64,000 nt of DNA from Casuarius casuarius. Lineage: Eukaryota; Chordata; Aves; Casuariiformes; Casuariidae. Of this stretch, positions 12,621 through 22,510 are shown piece by piece; the first letter of the stretch is position 1, and every line of letters begins with the position of its first letter. The stretch lies in contig PTFA01000035.1 in assembly GCA_003342895.1 (NCBI GenBank), positions 2,617,197 to 2,681,196 on the forward strand. Direction: 5' to 3'. The notes under the pieces were generated by a model. That model was not told the origin of the DNA. It made no database searches and saw nothing but the letters and a program-made list of their open reading frames with translations. Both the position numbers and the translations under genes were made by a program.

Positions 12621-15600
12621 CATAGGTGCTCCCTGAGCAGGGGCCCCGAGCTCATGTCACCTTACTCAAGAAAGAGGACACGGGGCTGCCCACCTCTAAA
12701 ACAGGAGCCTAGCAGGTCAGAGATGGACTTATCTACCTGGGAAGCAACAGACGAGAAAGCAATTCAGTCTGAAAAAAAATCAGTCTCAAAACATGGAAGT
12801 GCCTGTTAAGCCAAGGAGTTGCCTTGTGGGTAGATTACCACTTTCCGGCTCTTCCACTGGATCTACAGTGCCAGGTAGCACAGGATGCAGGATTCACAGA
12901 GTCAGTGGCAGAAAAAGACCCCAAGCACGCTAAAAGCTAGTCTAGTTTACAGAGAGGTGAGATCCCACTTTCAGTTCTCACTCCCAAAACAACTCACAGG
13001 AAAACAGTTCCTGAACAGGAAAAACAGCCATGATGCTGCAAGCCAGGCCAGCACCTAAAGGGACAGCCAGGACATGGCACTGGAGGATGGGTAGGTGGGC
13101 TTGAGCCCCATGAAACAGAGGGAATTGGAAAGCAGGTATCTCAGTTCCTGGGCGAGTGCTCAAACCATTAAATTACTATTTCACAAGCACGACATTTCTT
13201 CTTCAGTTGCAGTATGAATAGGAAGCATTAACTGTTGGGGAGACACTGGTCCCATCAGTGGGCGCAAAGCAGGGGCCACTGGAGCCCATGCACTGGGGCC
13301 AGCTGGTGGGTTTCCAGGCCCCACACACACAGTGGAGCTTCAGGAGGGAACCAGCTGCCAGCACCAAGGCCTCCCCAGGGCTGCCAGGCAATGCCTTACA
13401 GAGGTTTCCAAGTAAAAGCAGTCACGAATCAAGGACATACTACAACAGCCTTGGACACAGACGTCTGAAATCTGCCTAAGACCTGGTTTTGGTACTAGAA
13501 TTTGTAGCTAGACCCTTCATGCCTGAAATCAATGACAAAACTCTCCCTGTGGCCAGTGAAGCCAGTATTCCACCCCATGCCTCCTTTCCTATGCAGAGAC
13601 AGCAATTTTCCCCTCTTCCCTTCCATGTCGTCCTTGCCCTACCTAGATCCCAAACCCTTCGTTAGAAGTCTTCTTTCCTTCTGTGCAGCTCACGCAGTGG
13701 GGCCCGACACTCTGCTCAAGGTGCTAGCTACTACCAGACTACAGATAATAGCCAGAGGGGGGAAAAAAAGCACTAGGAGGAAAAAAGGAAATATACATTA
13801 CATTATACCTTTTAAAATAAAATACACTAGGAACAGAAAATACTATGAGATTGAGGTCCTCTAGGGCATGGTCTCTGCTATCTTTAATTGTCATGCAGCA
13901 CTTAGATTTGATAGATAATAAAGGGAGCAGTAATCATAAACAGACATTCTGCATGAGCAAAATTGCTCACCATGACAAAAACTCTAGCCAGATATAGATG
14001 TATGTCAGATAAATTTGAAGGATCATAACTTGCTAAAGCATTTGCATGCAAATAAATCTAGATTTTTATTACACACACATATATGTATATATGTGTGTGT
14101 AGAGTATGTAGAGTATAATATCCAAATATTTATATTTATCATTTAATATAAAATGAGAAAAGTACAATATAACATTAAAAGCAGAGGCTTGGAATAATAT
14201 TTAATAATGTTCCTATGGAAAATATCTCAAATTGGAAAGACTTCCCTGAAGATCTGAAGATACTAAAGGCAGGGAAACTACTGAACTGAGTGAGTGTCCA
14301 CCACCAGCAAAAAAAAATAAAACCTGTTGTGACTTGGTTTTGTTTCCATTTGAAAGTAGTGAACCCTACTTTGATCTTTACCCTTTGTGACATCAAACAT
14401 TGATTAAACACAGTCTAGAGTTTCAGTCCCAAAATGCGGTGTTCCTAGAGAAGAGAGCAGCCTAGGAAGAGTGGGTAGAAATACAGTGCATAGATGATCA
14501 ATACCTGATAAAACTGGGCAAAGAAAAAACTACATGGTGTGCACAAGCGCCACCAAGAGGCTCTTCTTTCATATTGCATGCATGATTTTTCCACTCTACG
14601 CAGTGCACTGTGGCACTCAAGCACATGCTCAGCACCCTGCAAACAAGTGATCACTCACACTAAGAGTCTGCTGCTGTTTTCAGTGAACGTTGTAAGTGGA
14701 AAATAAAACAGGATAAAGGATGTTTTAGGGTTCCTTTCAGAACAGGTTTAAAAAAAAAAAAAGAGAAAGAGATCTACAGCACTTATATTTTTTAACAATT
14801 GAGCTTTTAGATGTTGCAGTAACAGAAAACAAGACTGCTACCCAGTCCTAGATCTGGAAAATGTTAAATTCCATCTTATCAGCCACCAAAACAGAGTCAG
14901 GATCGATCCGTTGCTGAGCTGTTTCCTGTCAAAATCTGGAAAACACTTTTTTTTTTCCTAACAAATGCAATTGCAAGATTCAAGTAATAATAATCTTCTG
15001 ATAATGTGATGCTAGAAGCCATTTTTAAAGTTATTCAGACCTTGTCATCAGATTTTTTCACCACAGGGAGAAAGCCAGTTTTGTTCTCACCACTGACATT
15101 TTATGCATTGACCAGAACAAACAAACAAATTATTTCATTCTTCTTCAATGTTACCAACCAAAGAGTAATTTCTCAGCCCCCATGTTTATGCTTAGAGAGC
15201 CTCTGAGGTCAGGATTTCCCTATTCTCTTTGGCCTGGCTACCACCACCAGCGGGTGGCAGCGGCCAGTGCCTGGGGCTGGGCACCCCTCGGTGGGGAGGG
15301 CAGCACTCAGCTGCTTTGGGTGCAGGTGTTTCACCCCGGCCAAGGCTTGAATCCCTTCTGCAGGTGCATGTCCCACTCTGGAAATCGCTCTCTCAGTGCG
15401 TACGCCCCTGCCTCCAGGCGTGCACACAGCAACCAAACACCAGTTACACACAGCCAGAGGGGGAAGAGACCATTTTCCTGCTCATGTCACCCATGCCACC
15501 AGCAGAGCAAGATGGGAGCACACAAGGAGCTGCGCTGGGTCCACCCAGCACCGCGTCTCCAGCACAGCCCTGCCCGAAGGCCTAGGCAAGAATGGGCACC

Positions 15601-16040
15601 CATACAAACACTGCTTCCCAATAATCTCCCCATTCCTTGTCAGCTCAGGAGGTTTCTTAAACCTGTTTGGCTGTTTCATAATGGATCTCCCAGGGGATAC
15701 ATACATCCCTAAAACAAATGCTAGGATGGGTAAATCCAAGGGTCTGGCAAGGAGATCACTTGGGAAGACACAGAGACCAAAGTCCCCTCTATACTAAAAT
15801 AGGTTTGAGCTAACTATTGGGCTACAAGAGCCTCTCCTGCTGAAACCATTCCCCTTTCATCCACAGAGGAGGAGGACTGCTAACCCATCCTGCTCTCCCC
15901 TCTTCCAAGGTAGGAAACCAACCCGTAGGCTGCCCAGGGCCAAAAGCTCTGGGCATCCTCCAGGGAGGGGAGGGGAGGGATGTTGCAGTAGAGTTTTGAA
16001 TCCAGGCCGCCCCATGTCTCACATAAGCATGCACATATAT
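12621..16040. other. Gene-free intergenic stretch
   Basis: Mixed-composition DNA without a recognisable gene. 15180-15620 is moderately GC-rich, with overlapping open frames on both strands of no known family. A perfect hairpin at 14071-14100 is listed separately. Confidence 0.45.
14071..14100. repeat. Perfect AC/AT/GT inverted repeat (hairpin)
   Basis: Two 14-nt arms (14071-14084 and 14087-14100) are exact reverse complements separated by the dinucleotide GT. The arms are built from (AC)n then (AT)n and its mirror, so this is probably a microsatellite-derived cruciform-capable palindrome. Confidence 0.8.
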
Positions 16041-16044
16041 CAGT

Positions 16045-16162
16045 AATGATTCAACTGGGCAAGGCTTCGCATAACCTGATTTAACTCAGAAGTTTGAGCA
16101 GGGGTTGGAGTAGATGGCCTTCTGAGATGCCCTCCAACCAAAATTATTCTATGATTCCACAA
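16045..16162 (+). mobile_element. CR1 LINE 3' tail fragment
   Basis: Matches the extreme 3' end of CR1: 'gcaggggttggagtagatgg', 'ccttctgagatgccctccaa' and the terminal 'attctatgattcc'. About 120 bp, diverged and heavily 5'-truncated. Confidence 0.8.
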
Positions 16163-16548
16163 CTGAAAAGTGTGATCTTCCCTGCAGAACAGTAACAAAA
16201 AAACAGGGCTCAGCCTAGAGAAGTCATGAATTTTTGCAGGTTTTACCTCAAGCTCACCAAATCAGCAAAGCATGTCAGTGGGTAGCAGCAGCAGAGCAGG
16301 GAGAGTGCAAAGAGCCTTGCATGCATTATGCAGCCAGGTAAGTAACTAAGTGATCTCAAGGCAGCAAACAGTGGATTCAGAAAAATATGCAACAGCCAAA
16401 CTAACAAATTGATAGTATTTTTTACTGTCTGCTTTGAAGTGAGTTTTGCCTAGACAGGCATGTGCCAATATATCTTCCCCTGTTCACTTATCAGCTTCCG
16501 GGTCTGGCCAGAAAAAGGTAGAGAAAATCTGAGTTCATACAAAGGTTT

Positions 16549-16590
16549 GAGAGAGAGGGAGAGGGAGACAGAGAGAGAGAGAGAGAGAGG
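16549..16590. repeat. (GA)n microsatellite
   Basis: Nearly pure GA/GGA dinucleotide and trinucleotide run, longest perfect block around 16570-16589. Confidence 0.9.
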
Positions 16591-16760
16591 AAACAGCACC
16601 ACAGTTTTGATGTAGATGGTACAGACCATGCACCCTCCAATGATCCTTAGACAGCAGTGTTCTCTCTTAACTCACCACAAGGACCAAGCACTCAAGTCAT
16701 TTTCCCCACAGTCCATTCATTTTCACTACCATCCAGCAGCAAGTGATTTTTACTAAGGGA

Positions 16761-16791
16761 TTTTTTTTTTTTTTTTGGGGGGGGGGGGGGG
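16761..16791. repeat. Poly-T / poly-G junction
   Basis: Sixteen T directly followed by fifteen G. The length of such tracts is unreliable in sequencing, and the G run could form a quadruplex only with distant tracts. Confidence 0.9.
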
Positions 16792-16980
16792 CGGCCTTGT
16801 GCCATCCAGTCTTTGAAATCACTCTCTGCAACTCCTAGCCCCCTTCCAAGAGACTGGGAAAGCGGGAAAACACAGGCTGTCCTGAAGGATCTCTGGAGAT
16901 AGCAGCCCCATCTTCAGTTTTGGGGCCCTATGGCTGGGGCTTTTTCCAGACAGCTTTTTCTCTCTCCTCCCTCCCAAGAT

Positions 16981-17190
16981 TTAAGGTGATTTAAGCACTT
17001 TACTGCCTTAAGGATTAAAGGCATTTTAACAGCTTATATTGCTTTAAGCAGCTAAGGTGGTTTAAATGCTTATGCTACTTTCAAGGTTTAACACAGCTTA
17101 ACTGTGTATGCCACTTGATGAATTTACAGGCGCTTAAAAGCTTATGCTCCCTTTTAAAAACAGTAACAAGGTAGCTTAAACTATCATGAT
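16981..17190. repeat. Degenerate ~36-bp minisatellite rich in TTTAAG/GCTTA
   Basis: The stretch repeatedly uses the words AAGG, TTTAA, GCTTA and ACTTT in the same order. Five to six diverged units of about 27-38 bp can be drawn, for example starting near 16983, 17010, 17046 and 17083. No coding potential is visible. It lies directly upstream of the orphan CpG island. Confidence 0.5.
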
Positions 17191-17269
17191 ATTATAAGGG
17201 TGTCCTCGGCCCTTTTTCCTCCACTACCAGTGTTTTTTATTTCCCCCACGCGGATGAGACCAGGTTGCT

Positions 17270-17870
17270 CAAGGCTTTATGCACTCAGGTGTTGAAGCCC
17301 TGCGAGGACAGAGGCTGCTGACCGGGCCCGCGGCGGCTCCCTTACCTGGTGGCAGCAGCCCCCGGGGGACGGGGAGGCCGAGGCCGAGGCCGAGGCCGAG
17401 GCCGAGGCCGAGGCCGAGGCCGAGGCCGAGGCCCCGGCCCCGGCCCCGGCCCCACTGCGGGGCCGCCGCCCGCCCCTCCGGGCGCTTTGAGGCGGGCGCC
17501 AGCTGCCGGCAGTCAGCCGGGGCTCGCCTTAAAGGGCTCTCGGCCCTCGCCGGGGGCTCTACCCGGCTCCGGGGTGCGTCCAGCGCCGGAAGCATGTGGG
17601 GAAAACAGCCAAGAGCTGTAAATAGCTCATTAGTTTCATTCCCAATTAAGTGTGAAACAGCGGTCGTTTACTGGCCTGAGCGCGTGCAGCCGCCCCCCCG
17701 GGCCGGCCCCGACGGGGAGCTCCCCGGGCCGGGCACTCGGCCCCCCCAACCCCGACGGGGAGCCCCCACCCCGGGCTGGGCAGCCGGACCCCCCGGGCCG
17801 TGCGGGGCTCCCGGCGGCGGGCCCAGGTGGCGCGTCTCAGCCGCGTGTCTCCCGGCTATAAAACGTGCGC
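17270..17870. promoter_or_regulatory. Orphan CpG island with (GAGGCC)n tract
   Basis: GC- and CpG-dense block about 3.8 kb upstream of the SFRP2 start codon. It contains a 10-copy GAGGCC hexanucleotide run (17374-17433) followed by CCCCGG repeats to about 17453. Open frames through it on both strands are low-complexity (Arg-Gly/Pro or Gly-Leu repeats) and arise from the hexamer, so I do not call a protein. It could be a distal SFRP2 promoter, the promoter of an unrecognised non-coding transcript, or a CpG-rich enhancer. Confidence 0.6.
17374..17453. repeat. (GAGGCC)n / (CCCCGG)n hexanucleotide repeat
   Basis: Ten uninterrupted GAGGCC copies then CCCCGG-type units. Repeats of this composition are often polymorphic and can form G-quadruplex or R-loop structures; that behaviour is inferred here. 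Confidence 0.9.
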
Positions 17871-20800
17871 CCTGACAGCCGGGGAAGGCAACTGCACTTA
17901 GGGCAGGCTGAAACACAACACCGCTTCCTCGCAGCTGAACAGACCCGCCTTTCAGAGCCAGCCCCATCCCTCCTAAAAGACGAGCACTTCGGGCAAGCTC
18001 AGCGGAGCCTTCCCCGGGCCAGCGAGGCTGCGAGGTGTCCCAACCCCAAGCAGCTGCACAGCACAGCAGGGACCCCCAGGGCACCCCGTGGTGAGGTCCC
18101 CCCCACACATCACCCTTACCCTTTGAACACGCTCACACGGATGCCCAGTGCTGCTCTTGCCATTTAGGCTTTGATAGACTTCGGGCATTTAGCATGAAAA
18201 TCATCTGGACTCTGAATTCAGCAGGTCTCCTGGCCGCAGCAGCCGGTCTGTACAGCTCACACTCGGGCTGCGCCGGAGCATGGGCCCTGCAAAACCGCAA
18301 AGCCTGTAAACAGCACTCAGGTCTGCGGGCCAGGAGAGCTGGACCTGAGTTTGCAGCGATGAGCATCCATGTCAGCCTCGCACTCCAGCATTTTCCTCCG
18401 TAAAGGATCACAGCGAGGGCAATGATGATTGCTTGGGTCTGCAGGCTTGTGCTGGTTTTGTTTACATGATCTCAGATCGTTTCAAATTTATAGTAAATGA
18501 GTTTGCCAAGGGTGATTAAAAATGGAAATAGTAAGGTCTTATAAAACCTCATTTCAAATCGAAGTGTAATCCAGGAAAAACAGTGTGTTTTTCCTCCTTA
18601 TGTCCTGTGGACTGGAAACAAACAAGCAAGTAAACATTCCTGGTGAAAAAATGAGCAGATTTCTGTTGGAAAGGTCTCATCCTCCACCTTAGAAAATGAT
18701 TGTTATCTCTAATCTATACAGAGCCTGTTCAGATCTTGGGTCTTCGCTTCCACACTGTGCAGATGGTTGGATCTGTTGAAAGTGGTGTACAGGGCTACCA
18801 GGAATTTATGGAGCAGGCAAATTGTCTTCTAATCATGCATCCACTTGAACGGACATCAATGACTACATAAAATGAGAAGCAGTGACAAAAGGAGAGGAAA
18901 AGAAAAAGACCTGTCCATTTTATGAAGAGCTGGTGAGTAGCTGGTCATTCAGGGTAAGAGGAAACATGCTGGTAGGTCCTTTTCCAATGACGAGTTTTGG
19001 GTGGACTCCAGTCAGACCAGCACTGGGAGCTGAAGTGAAATGTCCAGCAAGTGGCAACAACTACAGTCCATGGCAATCCTCAGGACTTGCCAAAACAACT
19101 TCAAAATGGGTGGCATAAGTAATCCGTGGGGCTTAGTGCTATGGAAGCGAACGGAGGCCAAGAGCTTACAGATCTATTTTTTAAAGGAATGAACTGAATA
19201 TGGATAACGAATGGCAAGAATATGTGAAGCTATAAGAAGACAACTACTTTTAAGTGTTTACACATGGGATATTAGATATTCATGACATTTATTTTTCCAG
19301 ATATGAAACAACTTTAAATAACAGAGAAGAAGCTGGCCTACAGGGAGATTATATCCATGAGTATGGTCTGCTGGAAAGGATCCTGAAACTTCCTCTGAAA
19401 TAGCTAGCACTAGCTTCAGTGCCTAACAACAACCAGGCTGGACAAGCACGGGGTTTGTTCCAGTAAGGCAGTCCCTTTTCTTCCACAGGGAGAAGCTGCA
19501 AGTTTCCTATGCCATGAGGCAGTGACCCAAACTTCGGGGAAGCCCAGGCAGAGAACTGAACCTATGTGGATTAGATGATAACAGCTGTGCAATTTGCAAA
19601 AGTCAGAACGGCTGAGGCTAGCTTCCCCTAAAACATCTCTATAAGGAGATATTCAGTAGCTGATTAATGAATGTGGTTTACCACAAAAAGATACTACACA
19701 GGCCTGCACTCTTCAATAATAATGTCATAAATAATATAAATCCCAGAAATTTCCAAACTACACTGACACTGTGTTCTGATCCCAATGCCTTGTCTACCTT
19801 TCTTCCTTTTGTTATAAATCAACACAAATGCTAATTCTTTAAGGAAATTTCTAGGTGAAGACAAAAGGGAAGGGAAAGGGAGGCACCTACACTGTGTAGA
19901 GCTTTTAGCCTTGGAAAAAAGTGGCAGGTGATGGTATTTTGAACACACTCTGACACTCATACCCAAATACACACGGAAAACCCCCTTTTGCAGTCAGGGG
20001 CCAGCCAGGGTTCACCAGGCACCGTTCACTGCAGCTCTCTGATCCTTGCAGAACAGAGTCAAAGGAAAGACATTCAGGTTGATCACAGCTTTTGGAGAGG
20101 GACAGCTCTATAGATGTTGATCCTTTGCACAGCGGCTGTGCAACACCTTGGTGGGGCAAGGAGATCAGACTGGAGGCAGCCTCCTTGCACGCAGTCTGCC
20201 TGGTGCCATAGCCCTCAGCCTGGCGGAGGGGGAAGAAGACTTGCAGGTTATCCTCTCTCTCTCCCCCTACAACTTCACAGGCCCACCTACTGTGGGAGGG
20301 AGGCATGGGCATCTGCCACAACTCCACCTGCAAGGGACGGTGCTCAACAGGTGTTGCCCCACTTCTCAGCTTGCTGCAAGCAAGCTGCCCAGCAAGGAGG
20401 AGAGCAGGGCCCTGTGGGGACTGGGCTGAGACAGCATCTGTGGGGCAAGGGACAGGCTGCAGGGAGATGAGGGTGTCACGGCGTATTTCACAGCTTTCCT
20501 GGGCTTGCCTCACAGATGTCCTTCTGGGCATTCAGGATCACCTGAAATTAGGTCCTTTGCCCCAAAAGCAAAGGTGAAGACATGGGGACTCTGGCTTGGT
20601 CCCGCTCCAGTGACAGCTGAGGCAAAGAGATGTGATTTGCAGTAGCTGCACAGCACATCCATTAGGTTTTACTGGGCTGGCAGAGGCTCCAAGCAGTGCC
20701 CTAGCCCGAGCACTTCGCACCCTATGGGAGGGTAACTTAGCAGAGGACCCTCCTTGGGGCACCAGTGCCTCTCCAAGCAGGCACTTCATAGAGCAAGGAG

Positions 20801-21400
20801 CCACGCTGGGAGGTCTGGGCACTGTTGAGCCAGAGAGGGACTGGGAGAGCAGGCACCCCGCTGTCGCTGTGCGCTCTGCGTGTGGCTCTGGCCCCAGGGT
20901 GAGCTGCAGGGGCTAGGGGAACTACCATCCTCAGCTGCCCAACTTGCCCCACAAGTGGGCAGGAGAGGGGCAAAGTATGGAGGGCTGCAGAGCCCACTGC
21001 GGGGCATGCCCCACTCACCACAGCCCTGGCAGCAGCCAGGGAGGGGGCAGAGGTGACAGGGACCCCGTGGGGTCTCCGGGAGCAGATAGCCTTGCCCCCT
21101 GCTTGGGGAACCAGACCAGCCACATCATGTGCTTGCCGGCAGCAAAAGGATCAAACTCGGGGGGGGGGGGGAGGAGAGTCCCATCCCTCTACAATAACTT
21201 TATTAACTGCAAAGCTCACCTTAAACTACCCGCAACCTGAAAGCGGCCCCCCTCCCCTTGCCCAGGCAAGGAGATTCGAGGGCTTTTGTGGTTCTTTGTT
21301 CGTGGGGATCTTTTCCCCCCTTCCCCGTGCATGCACTGTAACATTTCTTTTAAGGATTTCCTGCCAAAAGACAATCCCCCTGAGCAAAAGCAGACCAAGA
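17871..21400. other. SFRP2 upstream region, no gene recognised
   Basis: Non-coding as far as I can tell. 18420-18560 is AT-rich, with words such as TGTTTAC (forkhead-like), and could be a conserved enhancer, but that needs alignment. 20100-21130 is GC-rich with overlapping open frames on both strands of no known family. A G-run of 13 lies at 21159-21171. Confidence 0.4.
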
Positions 21401-21668
21401 AAGTAGTGACCAATCCTTTTTGGATGGCTGTCACAAGGCTCCTCCCAGCCCCCCGCTCCCCCTTCCATTTGCATACAAAAAATCCAGAAAACTCCCGTTT
21501 GCCCCTGCATCTCGCTCAGACCCTCCGTCCCTGTCTGCCAGGCAGGAGCCCGGGCTCGGGGGCAGCTGCATGAGGCAGAGGGGAGCGGCGCGCCAGCCCT
21601 CTGCCGCCTCTCCGCCTGCGAGCGCCCGCGAGTGAGGCTGCCCCGGGTCCCCCCGCGAGCGCCCCAAA
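21400..21668 (+). promoter_or_regulatory. SFRP2: SFRP2 core promoter and 5' UTR
   Basis: Upstream of the SFRP2 start codon lie a CCAAT box (21410-21414) and a perfect octamer ATTTGCAT (21467-21474). The octamer runs into an A-rich TATA-like 'catacaaaaaat', then a CpG-rich leader. This arrangement suggests a transcription start near 21500 and a 5' UTR of about 150-170 nt. The start site is inferred from element positions only. Confidence 0.55.
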
Positions 21669-22510
21669 ATGCAGCGCTGCCTCTGCGCCCTGCTGCTGGT
21701 GGCGTCCCAGTGCCTGGGCTCGGCCGCGGGGCTCTTCCCCTTCGGGGAGCCCGACTTCTCCTACAAGCGCTCCAACTGCAAGCCCATCCCCGCCCCGATG
21801 CTGCTGTGCCGCGGCATCGAGTACCAGAGCATGCGGCTGCCCAACCTGCTGGGGCACGAGACGGTGCAGGAGGTGCTGGAGCAGGCCTCCACCTGGATCC
21901 CGCTGGTGCAGAAGCAGTGCCACCCCGACACCAGGAAGTTCCTCTGCTCCCTCTTCGCCCCCGTCTGCATCGACGACCTGGACGAGATCATCCAGCCCTG
22001 CCACTCGCTCTGCGAGGAGGTGAAGGAGAGCTGCGCGCCGGTGATGTCCGCCTTCGGCTTCCCCTGGCCCGACATGCTGGACTGCAGCCGCTTCCCCAAG
22101 GACAACGACCTGTGCATCCCCCTGGCCAGCAGCGACCACATCCTCCCGGTCACCAGGGAAGGTAAGAGGGAGCCGCCGGGCCGCCCCCGGCTCGGCAGCG
22201 CTGCCCCGGCGCCAGCCCCGCGGGGCGGCAGCGCGCTCGCCCGCCGCCGCGAAGAGCCCGGCACCGCGGTGCGGGGCATCCCCCTCCCCCCACATCCCGC
22301 CCTTGTCCGGCGGGGGGGCTCGGGTGAGCCGCAGGCCGGGCTCAGGCAGACTTTTCCGAGGGGCCCTTGCTGCGGGACCGCTACGATTTCCCCGGAGCCC
22401 GGAAAATAGGTGCTCCGGTGCCAGCTCCCGGCGGTGCCAGCCCGCCGGCGCCGTCGGGGGCTGGGACCAGCCCGCAGCCCTCAGCCTTTCCCCGTCTCCC
22501 CCCCGGAGGG
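21480..22510. promoter_or_regulatory. CpG island over SFRP2 promoter and exon 1
   Basis: Strong CpG density from the leader through exon 1 and into the start of intron 1. Open frames on the opposite strand in this block are composition artefacts. SFRP2 is a known target of promoter CpG-island methylation in mammals; whether that holds in this species is unknown. Confidence 0.75.
21669..22161 (+). CDS. SFRP2: SFRP2 coding exon 1
   Basis: Encodes the signal peptide and the entire cysteine-rich domain (residues 1-164 plus one base of codon 165). Donor GTAAGA follows at 22162. Reading on past the donor gives only GC-rich intron sequence. Confidence 0.97.

Noticed and set aside
17269..17875. Arg-Gly/Pro-repeat and Gly-Leu-repeat proteins
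   Set aside because: Produced by translating the GAGGCC hexamer run in a CpG island; no family and both strands are open.
21516..22295. 259-residue antisense open frame over SFRP2 exon 1
   Set aside because: GC-rich third-codon bias of SFRP2 leaves the opposite strand open; the sequence is low-complexity Ala/Gly/Arg with no known family.
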